Origin: Terramyces sp. JEL0728
Lineage: Eukaryota; Chytridiomycota; Chytridiomycetes; Rhizophydiales; Terramycetaceae
NCBI GenBank assembly: GCA_027603945.1
Contig: JADIIU010000005.1
Coordinates: forward strand, 1-64,000
DNA length: 64,000 bases
Direction of reading: 5' to 3'
The notes beneath the pieces were generated by a model. It did not search any database, had not been told where the DNA came from, and was given only the letters and a program-made list of their open reading frames with translations. The number at the start of each line of letters is the position of its first letter. Within the stretch, counting starts at the first letter, position 1. Made by a program: the position numbers and the translations under genes. Below are positions 58,088 to 64,000 of the stretch, piece after piece.

Positions 58088-59213
58088 CAGAAAAGATTAA
58101 GTTTAGGCACTAATGGTGTCCTGGGTTTTTTTATAACTTTTACTGCGGTGGCTGGATGTCTGTCACAGGCTCCTTTGCTCGAAATGGACAGGGTGAAACG
58201 CAGCTTTGAGGGAAATAGCTGGATTAAGAAATAATTTAGGCACCTTGGCAACCTGTCACTAAAATATATTTTTATTGTTTCATGCAACTAAGCGCTGGAT
58301 AACCCCTACAACCATCCTCACAAGGAATTTTTTAATTTTTTTTTCTTGATCAATTTGCTAGCCAATTCCGAATGAAACATCGAACCGCCAAGCTGCATCA
58401 TAAAATCTGGGCCCTAGTTTGGCATTCAGGAGCCATATTGCACAAGGATGCTCATTTATTCAGTTTTAGTGGTTGATTTTCTGTCTGTCTCTTTTTGATT
58501 CTGTTGGTCAGGAGAATTGTTTAGCCTAAATCATTAGCGGCTTTGCAGGCGATTAAAGCGGTTTGGAAAATAATATAGCACAGATGTGTGCTATTAGAGG
58601 ATCTTGCTGAAAGATAAATACTATGGGCTTTGTCATTCCGATTCTGCATTGTACTTTGAGAAAGTACTCTAATGGACGATCTTGTAAAAAAACCCGCTGC
58701 GGAGTTCATTGGCCAATCGAAACTCGTCTTGGTTTCTCGGCACCCTTTTTCGCAGTTAATTTAGTCATATGGTAAACACTGACCCTAGTTCAGTAAGATG
58801 CCAACTAATGGTTGCGGGCATGGCCATGATATTAATCTTATCGAACGCCTTACCTATCTGTAAATTTCTCTTCATAGTGTACAAATTTGTATTCCTACAC
58901 CAAAATCGAGCATAAGGGAACATGTAATTCTTAGGGAAATTATTGGCTAATACAAGGTATGTTGTAGGTTTTAGCACAAATGCTAGAATTTAGCCTATAA
59001 TATCGTTGCACTTGCACGCTGGGGGTTGATAGGCAATTATGCGCATGGTTTTGCTTGTTCTACATCAATATCTGGTATGCAACTTCAATCGCACTGGATT
59101 AACTAATAACCCTATGCCATCTTGATATTTCCAAGTCAAATTCAAACTTCCAGTGTATACCAAAAGACAAATCCATGAAAAAGCAATCCGTTGAAATAAC
59201 AGATATATTACAT
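58088..59213. other. Longest gene-free stretch (about 1.1 kb)
   Basis: Upstream of the Zn2Cys6 gene and downstream of the DUF1746-like gene. It is AT-rich, with a run of T and A near 58330. Only short open frames (up to about 70 codons) occur, without family character or consistent splice structure. I see no tRNA, no tandem repeat and no transposon ends. A long regulatory region for the transcription factor would be one explanation. Confidence 0.5.
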
Positions 59214-59929
59214 TTATACAGGCAACCCCCTTGAATTTTGATTGGGATCAAATAATCGATCATCGCTAAGAGCACTGGCACTCCGGCGTAACTGAGAATT
59301 CAGTCGCATCAATCTCCATCTAAAACTAGTCCGCAGTTCATTCAGACTGCTAACTGTACTCTGCGCTTGCCCACCAGCCCTCATTCCATTCAACATTCCA
59401 GATATATACTCTATCATATCAAAATCAAACGTGGGGAGTGTCGATATTTCATCCTGCAATCGCAAGTTTTCTACTGGTACTCTTCTTTCCAGTATTCCAC
59501 TTTCTACTACAGTGTACTTTATGAACGGATGCGGGTCGACAGTGTCCTGTGTAGTATTGTACGGCAACACTATTCCAATAGCCAGCTCCAGCATTGTCGT
59601 TATGATTTCAAGTATAATTAAATATGTTGAACTAGGCATCATAAATTCCCTTGCAAAGAAATCAATGATAAACGATGGCGGTTGAGGAGAGTAGAGATGA
59701 CTGATTCCAAGTATTAGATTGATTATAATTATAGTGATGGCTGCGAACCGTAATGACTGTGTTTGCTGAAGTGGTTTTTGTAACTAGGATTAGTGATTAT
59801 TACGTTGAAGAATATTACTCGGAAAGCCAGCATCGAAAATGAAGTGTCCAGCAAGTAGATATACACTATATGCACATAGATTAAATGCTGCAGCGATGCG
59901 TATAAATCTCTGCCATAGGGTAACTTCAT
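59214..59929 (-). CDS. DUF1746-type membrane protein (Dsc4-like)
   Basis: Spliced product of 231 residues from two exons (20-nt intron). Three or four membrane segments are visible (LIYVHIVYIYLLDTSFSML, RFAAITIIIINLILGISH, YLIILEIITTMLELAIGIVLP). The order of a short LxYLxLxYLxLLDxSLLxLxxR-like first block and a later stretch with FIIDFFA-x-S near a Leu-rich helix fits the fungal DUF1746 family, whose S. pombe member Dsc4 is part of a Golgi ubiquitin ligase. I base this on remembered features, not on an alignment. The C-terminal half is soluble and contains RSASALSDD. The start at 59929 is the first ATG; the frame runs six codons further upstream from a TTG. Confidence 0.55.
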
Positions 59930-59998
59930 TTGTTTATTGGAGGGCAAAAAATCGACTCACAAAAATCCAATGGAATAGAACCGCAATTAGATTAAACT

Positions 59999-60788
59999 TT
60001 AAAAAGATTTTTTGGATTCAGCTTCCAGACGCTCCAATAGCCCAATTTGTGCTTTCCTGGGACTGGTCTTGTACAGTCCTAGTCCAATAGAGCTCTTTCT
60101 CTTACGCTCCTTCTTTACAGGTACAAGCGGAATCTTCAAGTCATCCAGCAAAGTATTTACTTCTCTAGTTTGATCCAACAAATCTGGCACAATCTACCGT
60201 CAGCAAAAATTACAGATTTCGCTTCTTGAGCTTCTCTCACTAGTTTGGCATAGTCAAAGTCAAGATCAATACGATTCAGTGTGATATTTTCCTTTTCTTT
60301 TTAGAAATGTCATACCATATTCCAGGTGAGCATCTTCCGTGCTTTTCGTGATAAGTTGCAAGGTTTCCTTATTCAACATGTCTATTTCAGCTGGAATCTG
60401 TTTTCTAAGCTTTGCGACTTGAACCAGTCTATCTTGGACGGTTTGTTGCAGCAAATCGGCTTCCTTTAATAACTGCGAATCAACTGGTTCATGATCTTGT
60501 GAACAAGTTATTACCTTCCTTCACTTTATTTGCCGGGATTCCATTTATTTCAATATTCTCGGCTGCGTGTGCCATTAAATCATCAAACCACAACTCCATC
60601 CGATCTTGTATTTCTTGTGTTATGGTTTCAACTGGACGGCCGGTCTTTGCAACGTTACCAAGCGCATGTTTCTTTGTCTCTAATGACTGTAATACCAGTG
60701 CTTGAAAGGTTTGTTTTATCGAATCATATTGACTTTTGCTTTCCAGCTGGATTTTCTGATTAGTCATTTGTTTCGGACAAGTAAACAT
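59999..60788 (-). CDS. Probable kinetochore MIND-complex subunit Nsl1/Mis14-like
   Basis: Spliced product of 243 residues from four exons (introns 19, 19, 20 nt). The sequence is helical and charged: LVLQSLETKKHALGN, VETITQEIQDRMELWFDDLMAHAAENIEINGIPA, then EPVDSQLLKEADLLQQTVQDRLVQVAKLRKQIPAEI. The combination of an Asn-x-xING stretch followed by EPxDxxL and a coiled coil with KLRKxxP resembles Nsl1/Mis14 of the MIS12/MIND kinetochore complex. The C-terminus is basic (VKKERKRKSS, KSF) and might bind other kinetochore parts. The similarity is modest, so it could be another coiled-coil protein. No other kinetochore genes are nearby. Confidence 0.55.
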
Positions 60789-61287
60789 TGAGATTCTAAT
60801 AGGTTGGCATAATGAAATAATATCACTCGCACCCTGATGCCGGACACTATTGCTTTATTGTCCTGCTCTTGCATCAGCGCTCATCCTAAATCAGTACGCA
60901 AGGCAAGATGGACGTAATCATTTGGAATATCATTTCAAATTAGCATGGATGGGCTATCAAACCCGTCACTATTATGGCATAAAACAACATGTTACGTATT
61001 TTCAAATCGGAGTCGTTGAACAACGCAAACTCAGCAATAAACAATCCAGAAATTATTAATGTGGTCAGCAGTCACTTAGTCTATTGGCTGCGATAACGAG
61101 CACAAATAAGCAACTGTCGTCAATTAAACGGGGCAGTCTGACGGTCCTCTTAATAAAGAATAACTGAGGTTAAGTGAAACAGCAACCAGAAACTGTAAAC
61201 TTTTTAAGGGCAGACCATGTGGTAAAGAAACGGGCTCTCAGCCTTGAGTTTCGTATTTAAACAAATATCCAATAGAGAAAATCTAGA
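60789..61287. other. Intergenic region upstream of the first S28 peptidase
   Basis: About 500 bases between the divergent Nsl1-like and S28 genes. No coding frame of merit and no RNA gene. A TATTTAAA motif lies about 40 bases before the S28 ATG and may act as a TATA-like element. Confidence 0.4.
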
Positions 61288-62827
61288 ATGCAGATTACGA
61301 CTCTTCTCGTTTCGGCTGTACTAGCCCTAGCACCAATCAGACATGAAAAGCACAAGACATTTAGCAAAGTCAAAGTCCAAAAAGCTGATGTTCAATTTCA
61401 ATATTTCCAGCAACCACAAGACCATTTCGATCCTTCAAATACCAACACCTGGAAACAAAGATTTTACGTAGACGATAGATATTTCCATAATAACGGGCCA
61501 GTATTCCTTGAACTTGGAGGAGAAGGTGAAATTGATCCTTCGTATGTTGATTATCAACTTGAAACCCAGCTGGCAAAGAGATACAATGGACTTCACATCA
61601 TTCTAGAGCATCGTTACTACTCTAACCACTCTATGCCTGTCCAGAATGTGGATATTGTCAGTCCAAAATACGCACAACTGAAATATTTAACCTCTGAACA
61701 AGCGTTAGCTGATGCCGCCGATTTCATCAAAGGATATACACCTTCCAAGAAGGCTTCTGTTTGGATTACTACCGGCGGTTCCTATCCAGGTACTTTTCTG
61801 TAACGTAGGTGCTTTATCTGCTTGGATGAGGGATAAATATCCAGATTTGGTCTTTGCTGCTCATGCGTCTTCAGCTCCGGTACTAGCAAAAGAAGATTTT
61901 TGGGAATACGGGTATGCAGTAGATGTCGGTATCCCAAAAACTGGCGGTACTGTTGAGTGTGCTGCTGGCTGGAGAAGGGCTGTTAAATTGCTTGATAATT
62001 TGTTGGCTACCAATGCCACTGAACTGGGTGTTACCTTTAACAAAACCAGTGTGACAAATGAAACCATGGCACTGGGTGATGCTGCAGGTAATTCTGCTTA
62101 CTGGGGACAATTAGTTCAATACGGCCAACCAACTCCGCTAATTTATCGAGGAAAACACAAGAATGATGTCGACCTTGTATGTTCAGGCAAGTACTATACA
62201 ACATTTATCAATCCAAACTCAACAGATGACGATCTATTAAACGATTACATGGAATTCTCCAATCTAAAGCCAGTTACTCCTCCGCCTCAGGATCCATATG
62301 CGAACGCATTCTGGTCCTACCAATTCTGCATGGAATTTGGCTTTTTCCAAGATTATACTTCAAAGAACACGACTTCTTTTTCGAGCTACATTACTCTTGA
62401 CTACTGGAGAGATGAATGTGCAAGTTCGTTCCCGGATGCATACCAAGGCTTCAACAAATCAGATACTAATACTGTGTATGGTGGATTGAACATTATCAAC
62501 AATGCAACCAATATTATCTTTGCTAACGGAGATGTAATTTATTGTTAACTCAGATTGACCCATGGCATCATCTGGGAATCAATTCCCAACCATCCACAAA
62601 CAACTTTTATGTCCCAGTTGCCAAAGGACATCACTGTGGTACAATGATAATTAACAACAGGTGACATGTTTTACGCTACAGATGGAAGCATGTCAGCCGG
62701 TCAAGTAGCTGCCAATAAGCAGATAATTTCGATCTATGACAAGTTGCTGGCAGCGTATCCTTCATCAAGCTCCAAACTATTTGGCACTGCACCCATCTTG
62801 GTTGTACTTTTATCAATCATCTTATAG
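61288..62827 (+). CDS. Serine carboxypeptidase family S28 (Pro-X type), probably GPI-anchored
   Basis: Spliced product of 492 residues from four exons (introns 19, 20, 22 nt). The family removes residues after proline in secreted or lysosomal settings. MQITTLLVSAVLALAP is a signal peptide. The catalytic Ser is in TTGGSYPGALSAWMR (restored only after removing the intron 61790-61808). The Asp is in FANGDIDPW and the His in AKGHHCGDM, both also across splice junctions. FLELGGEGEID, RYNGLHIILEHRYY and AAHASSAPVLAKEDF are family blocks. Several N-x-S/T sites are present. The last 20 residues are Ser-rich followed by APILVVLLSIIL, a likely GPI-attachment signal, so a cell-surface enzyme is inferred. 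Confidence 0.93.
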
Positions 62828-63370
62828 AATAAACTTTCATTCAATGCCCTGCGTTATCCTGATGTCACTCGCTGCCAATGAGATTCTTTCAATATACTTG
62901 ATATTGTCACCTGAAAACCTAATATAGGTAATGCCCCAGCCGTTTGTGCGAGGATATCACACACAACATCTGAAACAAGTCAATGGAAAGGCAAGTACAC
63001 AAGGTGAATGCCCTGCCACCACCTTTGTGAACTACTCTGGCATTTTTCAAACCAGCATTTTCCATTCTGGTTGGTAGTCAGCTGGGACTTTGTGGCTGCT
63101 TTAAAACAAAGAGTTGCGAAGAACAGGTAACTGCCCATATCGGGATAAAGTACAATAAAAAAAACAGGAATGTGGATATTATGCTCAACCAATCTATATG
63201 CTTTTGGTAACTTATAATGCGGCATCTATTTCCATTAGACTTTTTTCAATAAAGCACTTTTGGCTTAATTCAAACGCACATTGAAAACGCGCGGCTGGAT
63301 ATTTTTGGAAAACACATATGGTCTCCCCCCCCAATGGATTCATAAACCAGTACCAAAAAGAAAAAACGCA
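62828..63370. other. Spacer between the two S28 peptidase genes
   Basis: A 543-base spacer that should hold the 3' end of the first gene (an AATAAA begins right after its stop) and the promoter of the second. A run of nine Cs lies about 40 bases before the second ATG. No gene or repeat is evident. Confidence 0.45.
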
Positions 63371-64000
63371 ATGCAAATCTCATTAGCAATTCTAGTAGCT
63401 GCTGCATTTGGGGCCAAGCCAGTTAGACATGACAAACTAGAGCAACTCCAAGCATTTGCCTTAAAAGCAGACGATGGTGATAATATCGTTTCGCACTCTG
63501 CAAACCTTTCTTACGACTACTTTAAGCAACCACAGGACCACTTTGACAAGAAGAACAAGAATACTTGGCTGCAAAAATTCTTTATTGATCAACGGTATTT
63601 CAAGGAAAACGGACCAGTCATTTTGGAATTGGGCGGTGAAGGGCCAGTATCTGGTCAATATGTCAACTACCAACTGGAAACTCAATTAGCCAAGCGTTAC
63701 AATGCTCTCCATATCATTCTTGAGCACCGTTACTACGGAACAAACTCGTCCCAACCAGTTGAAAATATTGATTACCAGAACCCAAAGAAGGCCCAATTCA
63801 AATACTTGACTGCCGAACAAGCATTAGAAGATGCCGCAAACTTTATTAGAAACTACAAGTTGCCGTTCAATGCCTCTGTATGGGTTACTTTTGGTGGTTC
63901 TTATTCCGGTGCTCTCTCTGCCTGGATGAGACACTTGTATCCGGACTTAGTGTATGCTGCTCATGCTTCATCTGCTCCTGTACTTGCCAAAGAAGATTAT
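63371..64000 (+). CDS. Serine carboxypeptidase family S28, second copy, cut by window end
   Basis: The first 210 codons are present; the gene runs off the window. A signal peptide (MQISLAILVAAAFG) is followed by the same blocks as the upstream gene: YFKQPQDHFD, FLELGGEG-like ILELGGEG, RYNALHIILEHRYYG, FGGSYSGALSAWMR with the catalytic Ser, and YAAHASSAPVLAKEDY. No intron occurs at the site where the first copy has its 19-nt intron next to the catalytic serine. The two proteins are clearly paralogues, with the second closer to the family consensus GGSYSG/GGSYPG variants. Tandem duplication is likely but not recent. A secreted peptidase is expected. Confidence 0.92.
   Translation, partial: MQISLAILVAAAFGAKPVRHDKLEQLQAFALKADDGDNIVSHSANLSYDYFKQPQDHFDKKNKNTWLQKFFIDQRYFKENGPVILELGGEGPVSGQYVNYQLETQLAKRYNALHIILEHRYYGTNSSQPVENIDYQNPKKAQFKYLTAEQALEDAANFIRNYKLPFNASVWVTFGGSYSGALSAWMRHLYPDLVYAAHASSAPVLAKEDY

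Noticed and set aside
58777..58977. Minus-strand 70-codon frame in the long spacer
   Set aside because: No conservation, biased composition or splice-compatible extension; expected by chance in AT-rich DNA of this length.

Overview
The window is nuclear DNA of a eukaryote with a very compact genome. About 39 protein genes lie in 64 kb on both strands, many separated by only 7 to 100 bases. All stops behave as in the standard code. I read about 115 spliceosomal introns by lining up reading frames with protein families. All but four are 18 to 23 nt long, most often 20. They start with GT (usually GTA) and end in a compressed branch-point-plus-TAG tail such as CTAAT or TTAAC followed directly by (N)AG. 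Most apparent frame breaks in the window are these introns and not damage. In every resolved multi-exon gene the exon lengths sum to a multiple of three.

The gene set suggests a flagellated, early-diverging fungus or close fungal relative (chytrid- or Rozella-grade). For a flagellum: three axonemal dynein assembly/transport factors (DNAAF1, LRRC56, CFAP298). For fungi: a canonical Zn2Cys6 transcription factor with a fungal-type middle region, a probable DUF1746/Dsc4-like protein and a probable Nsl1/Mis14-like kinetochore protein. The placement is inference; no rRNA or tRNA was found to settle it.

Layout. 0.1-5.1 kb: an unresolved small gene, an endosomal-type Na+/H+ exchanger, a steroid 5-alpha-reductase-like enzyme and serine palmitoyltransferase LCB2. 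5.2-13 kb: DNAAF1, then two divergent ABCG half-transporters whose ATPase cassettes form a 974-bp, nearly identical inverted repeat. 13-20 kb: UDP-xylose synthase, a coiled-coil protein and a 1361-residue protein joining animal-type haem peroxidase, DOMON, cytochrome b561, cytochrome b5 and a ferredoxin-reductase-type FAD/NAD module. 20-28.5 kb: CCT6, PP2A scaffold, an ANKRD40-like protein, ribosomal protein S3 and AP-2 alpha. 28.5-34.7 kb: LRRC56, an unknown 142-residue protein, CtIP/Sae2, CFAP298, a PLP-homeostasis protein, an ARM-like protein and mitochondrial Mn-SOD. 35-45 kb: an ABCC transporter, CK2 beta, an ankyrin protein, TFIIF beta, tubulin cofactor E. 44.5-54 kb: an unknown nuclear-looking protein, a TUG/ASPSCR1-type UBX protein, epsilon-COP, a ubiquilin, AVL9, COP1. 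54-64 kb: an F-box protein, the Zn2Cys6 factor, the DUF1746-like and Nsl1-like proteins, and two tandem S28 serine peptidases, the second cut by the window edge.

There is no operon logic; neighbours are mostly unrelated housekeeping genes. The strongest leads for something new are the peroxidase-to-reductase fusion (a possible one-chain transmembrane electron pathway with a Duox-like outline but a different membrane core) and the splicing system: 18-23-nt introns, an abutting intron pair, a start codon split by an intron, a Walker A lysine codon split by an intron, and a few candidate introns that do not end in AG.
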